Below, one piece after another: positions 25,603 through 34,015 of a stretch of DNA of 43,085 nt (position 1 is its first letter; every line of letters starts with the position of its first letter). A program made the position numbers and the translations under genes. The notes under the pieces are model-generated. The model had not been told where the DNA came from. It made no database searches and worked only from the letters and a program-made list of their open reading frames with translations. The DNA lies in assembly GCA_016219875.1 (NCBI GenBank), contig JACRJZ010000083.1:1-43085 (forward strand). Reading direction: 5' to 3'. This DNA is from Verrucomicrobiota bacterium. GTDB taxonomy: Bacteria > Verrucomicrobiota > Verrucomicrobiia > Limisphaerales > JACRJZ01.

Positions 25603-28600
25603 ATGAATCCGCTGGAGACATACCTGGAAGAGATCAGCCTCCTCCGCGCCTCAGGCTCGACGGTGAAGGAAACCTCCGGCTACGGTGCGCTGGCCAATCT
25701 CCTCAACGCCGTTGGCCAGACGCTCAGGCCCAAGGTCCGCTGCCTCATCCAGCTCAAGAACTCCGGCGCGGGTCTGCCCGATGGTGGACTCTTCACGCCC
25801 GATCAACTCAAGAACCCCGACGAGGAAGCCCCGCTCCTGGGCCAGAAACCCGCCCGCGGCATCATCGAGGTGAAGGGCGCCACCGCCGAACTTGCGGACA
25901 TCGCCGGAACCAAGCAGGTCAAAGCCTATCTCGTCCACTACGGCCAGGTGCTCCTCACCAACTACCGCGACTTTCTCCTCCTCGAACGCGATCCTGGCGG
26001 CGCAATGCTCCAACTCGAATCGTTCCGCCTTGCCGAGAGCGAAACCGCCTTCTGGGCCGCCGCTGCGCATCCGCGCAAGACCTCGGCCGCCTTGGGCGAA
26101 CGTTTCACGGAATACCTGAAGCGCGTTCTCCTCCACGCCGCCCCGCTCAACAACCCGCGCGATGTCGCTTTCTTCCTCGCTTCCTACGCCCGAGACGCCC
26201 GCGCCCGCGTCGAGGCCGCCGGCGATTTGCCCGCGCTCACCGCCATCCGCACTGCGCTGGAGGAAGCCCTTGGCATGAAGTTCGAGGCGGCGAAGGGCGA
26301 GCACTTCTTCCGCTCCACGCTCGTGCAAACGTTATTCTACGGCGTGTTCTCCGCCTGGGTGCTCTGGCATAAACAACACGTAGGACAGGCGTCGCGCCTG
26401 TCTCCATCTTCAAGCGGGCCGGAGAAATCAGAGACAGGCGCGACGCCTGTCCTACAGTTCGACTGGCGCGCCGCCGCGTGGACGCTCCACGTCCCGATGA
26501 TCAAGGCGCTCTTCGAGCAGGTGGCCACGCCCACCAAACTCGGCCCGCTTGGATTGGTGGAAGTGCTGGACTGGACCGCGGCCGCTCTCAACCGCGTGGA
26601 CCGGCCCGCGTTCTTCGAGAAATTCCTCGAAACGCACGCCGTCCAGTATTTCTACGAACCGTTCCTCGGAGCCTTCGATCCCGATTTGCGCAAGGAACTC
26701 GGCGTCTGGTACACGCCGCCGGAGATTGTGCAATACCAGGTGGCCCGTGTGGACGCCGTGCTGCGCGAAGAACTCGGCAGGTCCGATGGGCTGGCAGACA
26801 AGGGTGTTTACGTGCTTGATCCCTGCTGCGGCACCGGCGCGTATCTTGTCGAGGTGCTACGGCGCATCGTGAAGACGCTCACCGAGGAGCAAGGCGAAAC
26901 CGGCGCGGCGCTGGCCACAGCCAAGGATGCCGCCATGCGGCGTGTGTACGGCTTCGAGATCATGCCGGCGCCCTTCGTGGTGGCGCATCTGCAAATGGGC
27001 CTCTTGCTGCAAAGTCTCGGGGTGGCTCTCGACGATTCCAAAGGCGAGCGCGCCGGCATCTTCCTCACCAACTCGCTGACGGGTTGGGATTTCAGCGGCG
27101 AGAATCCGCAACTCAAGAACTGGCCGGAACTGCAAGAGGAACGGGCGGGCGCGGGCCGGGTGAAACAGGAAAGCAAGATCCTCGTCATTCTCGGCAACCC
27201 GCCCTACAACGCCTTCGCTGGGGTCAGCCCGGAGGAAGAACAAGGGCTGGTGGAGCCATACAAGAGCGAACTGATTTCCAAGTGGGGCATCAAGAAGTTC
27301 AATCTCGATGACCTGTATGTCCGCTTCTTCCGACTGGCGGAACGAAAGATTGCCGAACGCACCGGCCAGGGTGTTGTCTGCTTCATCTCCAACTTCTCCT
27401 ATCTGGCGGACCCATCGTTCGTTGTGATGCGGCAGCGGTTCTTGCAGGAGTTCGACAAGCTCTGGTTTGACTGTCTCAACGGCGACAGCCGCGAAACCGG
27501 CAAGCTCACGCCGGAAGGGAAGCCCGACCCGTCGGTGTTTTCGACGGACTTCAACCGCGAAGGCATTCGGGTCGGGACCGCCGTTGGCTTGATGGTGCGC
27601 AAACCGGAACACGGCAAGAAATCGCAGGCTTTCTTCCGCCAGTTCTGGGGTGTCAACAAACGCGCGGACATTCTCGAAAGTCTCAAGGTGAAGAAGTTCG
27701 CCAAGCAGTATGAACGGGTGGGGCCGAACCAAAGCAATCGCTTCTCCTTCTGCCCGTCTGAAGTGGCCCGGCAATACTACAGTTGGCCGCGGGTGCCTGA
27801 ATTCTGCGCGGAGCCGCCCAGCAACGGGCTGATGGAAAAGCGCGGGGGCGCGTTGATGGCCTTCGACCGACACGCGCTCGAAACGCGGATGCGGCAGTAC
27901 TACGATCCGGATGTGAGCTTGGAACACTTGAAAGCCATTGGTTCGGCGCTTGCACAAGACGCGGCTCGTTTCGACGCGAGGAAAGCCCGCGAGAAGGTTC
28001 TCGCCGCAGAGGAATTCCAGCCGGACCATCTGCGCCGCTACGCGCTCCGACCCTTCGACGTCCGCTGGTGCTACTACAGCGCCGAGCGTCCGCTGTGGAA
28101 TGAGCCCCGGCCCAAACTCTGGGCGCAGTGCTGGAAGGGAAACGCTTTCCTGCTGACGCGAATGAATTGCTCGCGGACACCTGAGGGCGCACCGGTTTGC
28201 TTTACCACCTGTTTGTGTGACGACCATTTTCTGACACCTGACGCCGTGGCCATTCCCTTCCGTCTCCGCGCTGATTCCGGCGCCAAGGCGAAGAGGAAGG
28301 ACGATGGCAACGGCGAGTTCGGCAGCATTCTACACGAAGCGGCTCCGGCTTACGGTGGCGGCGGTGGCAAAACCACCGCGAACCTATCGCCCGCCGCCCG
28401 TGATTACCTCGCCAAGCTGGGTCTCAAGAACCCCGACGCTGACGCGGACACCGCCGCGCTCATCTGGCTGCACGCGCTGGCCATCGGTTTCGCCCCGGCC
28501 TATCTCGCCGAAAACGCGGACGGCATCCGCCAGGACTGGCCGCGCATCCCGCTGCCCGATTCCAAGAAGCGGTTGCTGGCCTCCGCTGAACTGGGCCGGC

Positions 28601-29178
28601 AGGTCGCCGCCTTGCTCGACACGGAAGCGCCCGTGCCGGGCGTCACCGACGGCAAGGTGCGCCCGGAGTTGAAACACCTTGCGGACTTGCGGTTCACCGG
28701 CGAGGTGGACTTCCGCGTCACTGCCGGCTGGGGCCACGCCGGCAAGGAAGGCGTGACCATGCCGGGCAAAGGCAAGATGCTCACGCGCGGCTACCGCCCG
28801 GAGGAAGAAGCGGCGTTCGGCGTAGGGCAGTCGTCGCGCCTGTCTCCATCTTTGGTAAACCCGGAGAAATCAGAGCCAGGCGTGACGCCTGTTCTACGGT
28901 TGCTCGGCAAATCCACCCACGACATTTATCTCAACGACACCGCCTATTGGCGCAACGTGCCGGAGAAAGTCTGGGAGTTCACGATCGGCGGCTACCAAGT
29001 GTTGAAGAAATGGCTGAGCTACCGCGAGCACGAGTTGCTGGGCCGTCCGCTCACCACCGATGAGGCCCGCGAAGTCACCCACACCGCCCGCCGCTTGGCC
29101 GCTCTCCTTCTGCTTCAGCCCGAACTGGACGCAAATTACCAGCGCATCAAAGCCTCCGCCTGCTGTTGGTCTGCATGA
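25603..29178 (+). CDS. Nuclease-adenine methyltransferase fusion (type ISP/IIG-like restriction-modification)
   Basis: 1191 residues. The N-terminus has a PD-(D/E)XK-type nuclease pattern: Asp60 in AGLPDGGLF and Glu89-Val-Lys91 in GIIEVKG. A helical region follows, then a gamma-class N6-adenine methyltransferase with the AdoMet motif DPCCGTGAYLVEV at 406 and the catalytic NPPY at 532-535. A region of about 450 residues at the C-terminus is where target recognition is expected. There is no helicase domain, unlike true type ISP enzymes, so it may act alone (type IIG-like) or with a partner elsewhere. Two 76-bp palindromes are inserted in frame, adding VGQASRLSPSSSGPEKSETG... at about residues 260-285 and a related peptide at 1074-1099. 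The following small gene overlaps its stop as ATGA. Confidence 0.85.
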   Translation: MNPLETYLEEISLLRASGSTVKETSGYGALANLLNAVGQTLRPKVRCLIQLKNSGAGLPDGGLFTPDQLKNPDEEAPLLGQKPARGIIEVKGATAELADIAGTKQVKAYLVHYGQVLLTNYRDFLLLERDPGGAMLQLESFRLAESETAFWAAAAHPRKTSAALGERFTEYLKRVLLHAAPLNNPRDVAFFLASYARDARARVEAAGDLPALTAIRTALEEALGMKFEAAKGEHFFRSTLVQTLFYGVFSAWVLWHKQHVGQASRLSPSSSGPEKSETGATPVLQFDWRAAAWTLHVPMIKALFEQVATPTKLGPLGLVEVLDWTAAALNRVDRPAFFEKFLETHAVQYFYEPFLGAFDPDLRKELGVWYTPPEIVQYQVARVDAVLREELGRSDGLADKGVYVLDPCCGTGAYLVEVLRRIVKTLTEEQGETGAALATAKDAAMRRVYGFEIMPAPFVVAHLQMGLLLQSLGVALDDSKGERAGIFLTNSLTGWDFSGENPQLKNWPELQEERAGAGRVKQESKILVILGNPPYNAFAGVSPEEEQGLVEPYKSELISKWGIKKFNLDDLYVRFFRLAERKIAERTGQGVVCFISNFSYLADPSFVVMRQRFLQEFDKLWFDCLNGDSRETGKLTPEGKPDPSVFSTDFNREGIRVGTAVGLMVRKPEHGKKSQAFFRQFWGVNKRADILESLKVKKFAKQYERVGPNQSNRFSFCPSEVARQYYSWPRVPEFCAEPPSNGLMEKRGGALMAFDRHALETRMRQYYDPDVSLEHLKAIGSALAQDAARFDARKAREKVLAAEEFQPDHLRRYALRPFDVRWCYYSAERPLWNEPRPKLWAQCWKGNAFLLTRMNCSRTPEGAPVCFTTCLCDDHFLTPDAVAIPFRLRADSGAKAKRKDDGNGEFGSILHEAAPAYGGGGGKTTANLSPAARDYLAKLGLKNPDADADTAALIWLHALAIGFAPAYLAENADGIRQDWPRIPLPDSKKRLLASAELGRQVAALLDTEAPVPGVTDGKVRPELKHLADLRFTGEVDFRVTAGWGHAGKEGVTMPGKGKMLTRGYRPEEEAAFGVGQSSRLSPSLVNPEKSEPGVTPVLRLLGKSTHDIYLNDTAYWRNVPEKVWEFTIGGYQVLKKWLSYREHELLGRPLTTDEAREVTHTARRLAALLLLQPELDANYQRIKASACCWSA
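26380..26455. repeat. 76-bp palindrome inserted in frame (copy 1)
   Basis: Arms 26380-26404 (GTAGGACAGGCGTCGCGCCT GTCTC) and 26431-26455 are perfect inverse complements over 25 bp around a 26-nt centre. The translated peptide splits a helical region of the restriction-modification protein. A second copy of equal length is at 28822-28897. Confidence 0.95.
28822..28897. repeat. 76-bp palindrome inserted in frame (copy 2)
   Basis: Arms 28822-28846 (GTAGGGCAGTCGTCGCGCCT GTCTC) and 28873-28897 (GAGCCAGGCGTGACGCCTGT TCTAC) are imperfect inverse complements. Length and centre (CATCTTTGG...GGAGAAATCA) match copy 1, with several substitutions, so this copy is older or less constrained. It also keeps the reading frame. 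Confidence 0.95.
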
Positions 29179-29507
29179 GTTCTTCGCAGATGAGCTTGTT
29201 CTCCGCGCGCCCCGGCGGCCCGTTCTCGGTCCCACCGGGTGACTTTGCGCGGCCCGGCTTGGTGGACTGGGATTTTGTCGAGCGTTCAGTGGAAGCCATG
29301 CGCAAGATCCCAGACGCGGTACGCCAGTTGCGCGCAGACATGGCCGAACGCCTCGAAACCATTCAGGCGATCGACTTGGTTTATCGCGATGAATTGAACG
29401 ATTGGGCCGGCACGACTCGCGAGCGGCTCTGGCAGGAATACTTCACGGCCGACGCGATCCTGCGCCGGCTGACTTCGCAGCCCGTGCTCGGTGAGGCGGG
29501 GCCATGA
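29175..29507 (+). CDS. Small protein coupled to the restriction-modification gene
   Basis: 110 residues from the ATG at 29175, which overlaps the stop of the upstream gene as ATGA; another ATG at 29166 is possible. No known family is recognised. The protein has a Gly/Pro-rich start (FSARPGGPFSVPPGDFARPG) and then a strongly helical, charged part: VDWDFVERSVEAMRKIPDAV, RQLRADMAERLETIQAIDLV and ERLWQEYFTADAILRRLTSQ. The tight coupling suggests a job with the nuclease-methyltransferase, for instance as an inhibitor, chaperone or extra subunit; this is inference. It converges on the TPR gene with 26 bp between stops. Confidence 0.65.
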   Translation: MSSSQMSLFSARPGGPFSVPPGDFARPGLVDWDFVERSVEAMRKIPDAVRQLRADMAERLETIQAIDLVYRDELNDWAGTTRERLWQEYFTADAILRRLTSQPVLGEAGP

Positions 29508-29533
29508 ATTCGCCGAGCGCCGCCGCGACGACC

Positions 29534-31594
29534 TCACAGCCCCTTGATCGTCTCTTGGGCGAGCAGTCGCTCCTCCGGCAAGAGCCGCCCCTTACTGGCG
29601 AGGGTCAGGTACTTCTTGGCTGAATTGGTTTGGCCGGTCGCGCGGAGAATGACGCCGTAATAGACGGCGATGGACGGGATTTCCAGATGCTGGGGCTTGA
29701 GCTTCTCCAGCACCTTCAAGGCTTCCGCGGTCTGGCCTTGAACGTGCAGGGCGTAGGCGTAGGTGGTGGAAACCGCCGGGTCCTCCGGCCGTTGCTCGAA
29801 GGCTTCTTTGGCGAGGGTCTGGGCCTGGGTCAGGTTCGTTTTCAGGAGCAGCGAGGTGGTCGCCAGATCGTTCTTGGCCCGGAGGCTCTTGGCATCGGAA
29901 CTCAGCATCGCCGCATAAACCTTGTGAAGGCCGCTGGTATCGCCCGCTTCGAGATACAGGCGGCTGAGTTCCTTGAGCGGCCACGGTTCCCGGGGCTGTT
30001 TCTGTGCGATCAACCACAGCAAGCTCTCTTTTTCCTCCTGCCACTTCCAGGCGCTGGCCATTTGCACCAGGGCGGCGAGGGCGCGGGGTTTCTCGCCGGC
30101 CTCTCTGACAGCCGCGCGCCAGTAACTTTCCTGGGCCACGGTCTGTTGGGTTTCAAACGCCGCGCGAGCTTGGAGTCCGAGCCGGCAGAATTCCAGGTTG
30201 CCCCATTTCTCTTTCTGAAGCAGCGGCCCCAGTGCCGCCCAGTCCTTCTTCGCCATGAGGGCGTCCGCGGTGGCGATGAGGACGGGAACCTCTTTCTTCG
30301 TTTCGGAGGGCAGGGCGTTAAGCCACTTCCAGGCTTCGTCGGCCAGGCGCCGGCTGATCATCCAGCCGGTCAAGCCGTAAACCTCTTCCGGCTTCTTCTC
30401 GACCTCCTTCTGCAACGCGGCCAAGTAGCCGGCGTAACCTGCGTCCTTGGCCTGGGCCAGGAGGCTGAGATGGAGCAGGCGGTCAGACAGGCTGGCGGCG
30501 GGATCGGCAATCAGGCGGCGGGTGCTGCCCAGCGCGCCCGCGAGGTCATTGCTGCGCACCGCGGCGTTGGCCAAGACACGGAGCGCGTCCAGCCGGAACT
30601 TCTCGTCGGTCGAAAGCTTCTCCAGGCTGGCGCGCGCCCCCTGGGCCACGCCTTGATCGCGGTCCTGAAGTTGGAGCACGGCGAGGTTGAGCTGCAGACG
30701 TTTGTTCTCCGGATCCAACTTGGCGGCCTCTGTGAGATGGGCTTCGCTTTCGTCCAGCTTGTTGGCGGCGACGGCGAGCAACCCGGCCATTTCGTGATAG
30801 GCGGCAGTCTTGCGGCTGGCCTCATCGACGCCGCTGAGCGCCTTCTGCGCCCGCGCGAGGTCGCGCCGCAGGAAGGCCGCCTTGGCCAGATGCAGCCGAT
30901 TCGTGAAGGCGTTCGGTTCCAGATCGACCACCTTCTGGAGCCAGAAGACCGCCTCCGGCGCCCCGCTGGCTTCGGCGGCCCCGACCATGACACGGCAGGC
31001 TTCGACGTTGGTGGGGTTCAAACTCAAAGCCAGCCGCGCACTGAGAGTGGCATTCGGAATCTTGCCTTGCTTCAGGAAGTCCTTGGCCATGGTCACGAAG
31101 CGTTTCTCTTTGTGGTGTCGGTAATAGGGCCGTCCGATCCAGACGGCGAGCACAGCGAGCACGATGCAGGCGCCGAACCCGATCAAGATGAGCTTGCGAA
31201 AACGCTTCAGCGAGGCCCAGCAGTAAGCCACGGTCAGGACAGATTCCCGCAGCCAACGCTTCAACAGGGCCACGAACTCACCCGGCGCTTGGGGCAGACG
31301 CTTCAAGGCCCGCCAAGCGTCCGCGAGGTTGAACAACAGGCTCCGACTCCAACTCTTCAGAACGGCCCCCAACTTCACGAGGCCCGCGGGAAAACGTTTC
31401 ACGGCCTGCCAGCCGTCACCGACGGACAACAGCGCCTCGTGAAACCACTCCTTCAGGATGCGCGCCAAAGCCGTCAAGCCGTGGGGAAGACGGGTCAGGG
31501 CCAGCCAGCCGTCCACGACGGTTTCCGCCGCGGCCTTCCGATTCGCTCGAAACCATCGTCTGAACACCCGGAGAAACTCTGAGTTCCGAAACAT
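29534..31594 (-). CDS. TPR protein with repeated amphipathic N-terminus and one membrane anchor
   Basis: About 686 residues from the ATG at 31594 (MFRNSEFLRVFRRWFRANRK). Residues 20-150 hold four similar blocks of roughly 32 residues: VVDGWLALTRLPHGLTALAR, SVGDGWQAVKRFPAGLVKLG, NLADAWRALKRLPQAPGEFV and VAYCWASLKRF. They share a W..(L/V)KR(L/F)P core, are very basic and amphipathic, and may lie on the inner membrane surface. One transmembrane helix (LILIGFGACIVLAVLAVWIG) follows. The rest is a long TPR array from KDFLKQGKIPNATLSARLAL to LASKGRLLPEERLLAQETI, probably exported. Roles of such proteins include scaffolding and exopolysaccharide or cell-surface assembly; none can be chosen here. Confidence 0.75.
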   Translation of the reverse strand: MFRNSEFLRVFRRWFRANRKAAAETVVDGWLALTRLPHGLTALARILKEWFHEALLSVGDGWQAVKRFPAGLVKLGAVLKSWSRSLLFNLADAWRALKRLPQAPGEFVALLKRWLRESVLTVAYCWASLKRFRKLILIGFGACIVLAVLAVWIGRPYYRHHKEKRFVTMAKDFLKQGKIPNATLSARLALSLNPTNVEACRVMVGAAEASGAPEAVFWLQKVVDLEPNAFTNRLHLAKAAFLRRDLARAQKALSGVDEASRKTAAYHEMAGLLAVAANKLDESEAHLTEAAKLDPENKRLQLNLAVLQLQDRDQGVAQGARASLEKLSTDEKFRLDALRVLANAAVRSNDLAGALGSTRRLIADPAASLSDRLLHLSLLAQAKDAGYAGYLAALQKEVEKKPEEVYGLTGWMISRRLADEAWKWLNALPSETKKEVPVLIATADALMAKKDWAALGPLLQKEKWGNLEFCRLGLQARAAFETQQTVAQESYWRAAVREAGEKPRALAALVQMASAWKWQEEKESLLWLIAQKQPREPWPLKELSRLYLEAGDTSGLHKVYAAMLSSDAKSLRAKNDLATTSLLLKTNLTQAQTLAKEAFEQRPEDPAVSTTYAYALHVQGQTAEALKVLEKLKPQHLEIPSIAVYYGVILRATGQTNSAKKYLTLASKGRLLPEERLLAQETIKGL

Positions 31595-31667
31595 GGCGAG
31601 TACTAATTCGCCGGGGCGAGGGTTTGTCAATCCGAAGTTCGGCCGCCCCAAGTGTGGAGGAACGGGC

Positions 31668-31705
31668 TACCGGGAGCATGTTCCGTGCGGAACACGCTCC
31701 CGGTA
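31668..31705. repeat. 17-bp hairpin between two minus-strand genes
   Basis: TACCGGGAGCATGTTCC-GTGC-GGAACACGCTCCCGGTA has a 17-bp stem with one mismatch and a 4-nt loop. It lies downstream of the 543-residue gene and upstream of the TPR gene. It could end transcription, but lacks a T-run, so a REP-like element is as likely. Confidence 0.8.
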
Positions 31706-31740
31706 CGAACCCCGAGGACGCTGCTCTCCGCCCTCGCCGA

Positions 31741-33372
31741 TTACAGCAGTTTCGTCTTCGACTTCGCCTCCTCCTTCGGATCGCCGGTCGGCCAGTCCGA
31801 CGGCGGCCGCCAAACCCAGTCGCCTCGGGTGGAGTCGGTGCGCAGGAGCCGTGACAGGAAGGCCGGCTTTCCGCCGTCGTCTTGCTGGTTCCAGCCGACG
31901 GCGTAGATCTGGTACGTCTCGCCCGTCTTCTGGTACTTCAGCGGTTCGCCGGCGATCAAGTCGTTGGGCACCGCCGCCAGATAACGCGGCACCAGCACGT
32001 CGAGTGTCGCTGGATACGCGCCCTTCGCCAGCCGGTGCCGTTCCAGCGCGCAGGCGATGCGCAACTGGTCGAGCAGCGTCTGTTGACGGGCCGTACGGAG
32101 CGCGACTTTGGACAGGGCCGGCATCAGGAGTCGCGCCATGAACTTGTAGGGCGCGAAGCTACGGACGTCGGGTGACGACTCCACGCCGCCGGCCAAGTCC
32201 GGGTGAATGCGCCGCGCCTTGGCATCCACCGCCGGCAGCGAGTATTGGTCAAACATCCGGCCCATGTTCACCTTGTTCTGATCCAACCAGCCGTCGGGAA
32301 TGAAGCGAAAAGCTAGCTCCGATGCGAATTGGAAGTCGGACGATTCATCTCCCATGAGGCCCGCCGCCTCGCGGGCCGAAGCGCGCTTCAGCCAGTCCAC
32401 GGTGGCCGCGCCGAACCCGCGCTCGCCGCGCATGGCCAACTGGTAGTCGCTGAGCAGGTCCACCGAACCGAGCAGCTTGTCCAACTCGGCCAGTTGGGCG
32501 TCGGTCCAGGCGTGGCGGGCCAATCCTTCCGCCGCCGGCTGGAACGTGATGTGCAGCATCGCGAGGCGCACCAAGTAGGAGATGAGGATCGGTTCGGGTT
32601 TCACCCCTTCGGCCAGGCGCAGGCCCAGGCGCATTTCCGTCAGGGCGGCGTCCGTCTGTCCGGCGGCGACACGGGCGTTGGCGCGCAGCGCGGTGGTGAG
32701 GGCCAGACCCTTCATCGCCGCGAGGTGGGGCAAGAGGATCGCAAACGGGCAGTCGTCGTCGTAAGGCACGTTGAACCGGCACAAGGGCCGGGTTGCCGCC
32801 GCCGCGTGCAACTCCTGGAACGCCGCGTCGTACTTGCTCAAGGCCGTCAACACATCCAGCGCCGGGGACTGCGGCTGGGCGGGCTGCGGGTAATTGGTGT
32901 TGCCGCGGTAAAACTCCTGCCAGGCCGCGAGGTCCACCAGGATGCCGTTGTCCAGGCTGCCGTTGGCCGGCTCCTTCATGCGCGAACCGGATTTGAAGTG
33001 GATGGAAATCGGCAGCAACGGCTGGGGACTGTTGGGCGGAAGGCGGTGCTGTTTGCGTTTCTCGTCCAGCACGAAGGTGTGAAGTGGTTTCAGCAGTGGC
33101 GTCATGGCCAGGTTCTGTTCATCCGGCACGGGCGGAGGAACAAAGGCCTTCAAGTCCAGCCGCTCGCCGCGCGCCTCGTGTTCGGTTTTGAACTGGTGCC
33201 AGACCCGCCGGCCGCGCCAGTTTTCCACGCCGTAGCCGAAGGCCACGAGCGTGACGAGCGCCAGGAGCGCCATCAGGGCGCGGCGCGCGGTGCGCCAACT
33301 GAAGAGCCAGCGTAGAAACCGGCTGGTGGTGGACCGCTGCCAGAGAGTGGGAGGTGCTGAAGTGTCGTTCAT
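31741..33372 (-). CDS. Membrane-anchored protein of the sigma-factor module, unknown function
   Basis: About 543 residues from the ATG at 33372 (MNDTSAPPTLWQRSTTSRFL); a longer frame runs into the repeat arm at 33424-33447 and is rejected. One hydrophobic segment (ALMALLALVTLVAFGYGV) follows a basic N-terminus, so most of the protein should face the periplasm. The body is helical (ALDVLTALSKYDAAFQELHA, LTTALRANARVAAGQTDAAL). Near the end, IACALERHRLAKGAYPATLD followed by LVPRYLAAVPNDLIAGEPLK is a motif common in large exported proteins of this phylum and is similar to pseudopilin-associated tails. It is the third gene after the ECF sigma factor and its coupled membrane protein and is probably part of the same unit. 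No enzyme signature was found. Confidence 0.7.
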   Translation of the reverse strand: MNDTSAPPTLWQRSTTSRFLRWLFSWRTARRALMALLALVTLVAFGYGVENWRGRRVWHQFKTEHEARGERLDLKAFVPPPVPDEQNLAMTPLLKPLHTFVLDEKRKQHRLPPNSPQPLLPISIHFKSGSRMKEPANGSLDNGILVDLAAWQEFYRGNTNYPQPAQPQSPALDVLTALSKYDAAFQELHAAAATRPLCRFNVPYDDDCPFAILLPHLAAMKGLALTTALRANARVAAGQTDAALTEMRLGLRLAEGVKPEPILISYLVRLAMLHITFQPAAEGLARHAWTDAQLAELDKLLGSVDLLSDYQLAMRGERGFGAATVDWLKRASAREAAGLMGDESSDFQFASELAFRFIPDGWLDQNKVNMGRMFDQYSLPAVDAKARRIHPDLAGGVESSPDVRSFAPYKFMARLLMPALSKVALRTARQQTLLDQLRIACALERHRLAKGAYPATLDVLVPRYLAAVPNDLIAGEPLKYQKTGETYQIYAVGWNQQDDGGKPAFLSRLLRTDSTRGDWVWRPPSDWPTGDPKEEAKSKTKLL

Positions 33373-33423
33373 AGGTCGAGTGGGTCGAGGGTTCTGTTTG
33401 TTGAGTGTGTCCGAAATTGAAGT

Positions 33424-33447
33424 GAGCCTCCTCACGTCGGCTGCTAC
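33424..33447. repeat. Solo arm of the GCAGCCGACGTGAGGAGG repeat family
   Basis: GAGCCTCCTCACGTCGGCTG CTAC matches the right arm of the elements at 1721-1834 and 34639-34741 almost exactly. No left arm is found within 300 bp, so it is a half-element or a decayed copy. It lies between the sigma-module genes. Confidence 0.85.
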
Positions 33448-33475
33448 AGGATGGCTGGAATTCTCGGACATGAGT

Positions 33476-34015
33476 TCAAGCGGCCCAGCGAAGGGACCGC
33501 AGAAAGCCATGAGAGACGCCGCCGGGCGCCAGCGACGCCAGGCCGGCTGGCCGCGAAAGTTCCGAGCGCCGAAACAACAACCGATAGGCCGGCACGCTCT
33601 CGCTGCGGGGCTTGGCTTCGTTGGGGTCCGATTCGGCCGGCTCCATTGTGGCGTTGCCCAGCAGTTCCATGCGCAACAGCCGTTGCGCCCGCAACTCGGC
33701 CCGCAAGCCCGGCGTCGCCCCGGCGGTGCGCGGGCGTGCCGTCGCCTCCGGTTCCAGCCCGTTCAACAAGTGCAGGGCGACAATCACCATCCAGGCCGCC
33801 GCCAGCCCGGCCCAAGTCCGCCGGCAGGGCAGGAAGAGTTCCTGCCACAGGACGCCGAGCCAAGCCTGCGCGGACGGCATCTCGTCGGCAGAGGTTTCGG
33901 CGACTGGCACGCGGCCCGCGCCCAACTCGGTGTCGATGACGCCGCGGCGGACGCGGTCGAGTTCCGCCGTCTTGTTTTGATGTTTGGCCAACAGAATTTC
34001 GCGAGGCGTTTTCAT
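33476..34015 (-). CDS. Short membrane protein coupled to the ECF sigma factor (possible anti-sigma)
   Basis: 179 residues from the ATG at 34015, which overlaps the sigma factor stop as ATGA. The cytoplasmic N-terminus MKTPREILLAKHQNKTAELD is a conserved opening of a protein type that, in Verrucomicrobia, often follows an ECF sigma gene. One transmembrane helix (RTWAGLAAAWMVIVALHLL) is followed by a periplasmic, Arg/Pro-rich tail. The position and topology are those of an anti-sigma factor, but no zinc-binding anti-sigma motif (HxxxCxxC) is present, so that role is inference. The last 30 residues are low in complexity and may vary between relatives. Confidence 0.75.
   Translation of the reverse strand: MKTPREILLAKHQNKTAELDRVRRGVIDTELGAGRVPVAETSADEMPSAQAWLGVLWQELFLPCRRTWAGLAAAWMVIVALHLLNGLEPEATARPRTAGATPGLRAELRAQRLLRMELLGNATMEPAESDPNEAKPRSESVPAYRLLFRRSELSRPAGLASLAPGGVSHGFLRSLRWAA

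Noticed and set aside
29504..29623. 39-codon frame starting with an ATGA overlap after the small coupled protein
   Set aside because: It runs antisense into the TPR gene, has no recognisable sequence and is too short to support, although it could be the remnant of a third operon gene.
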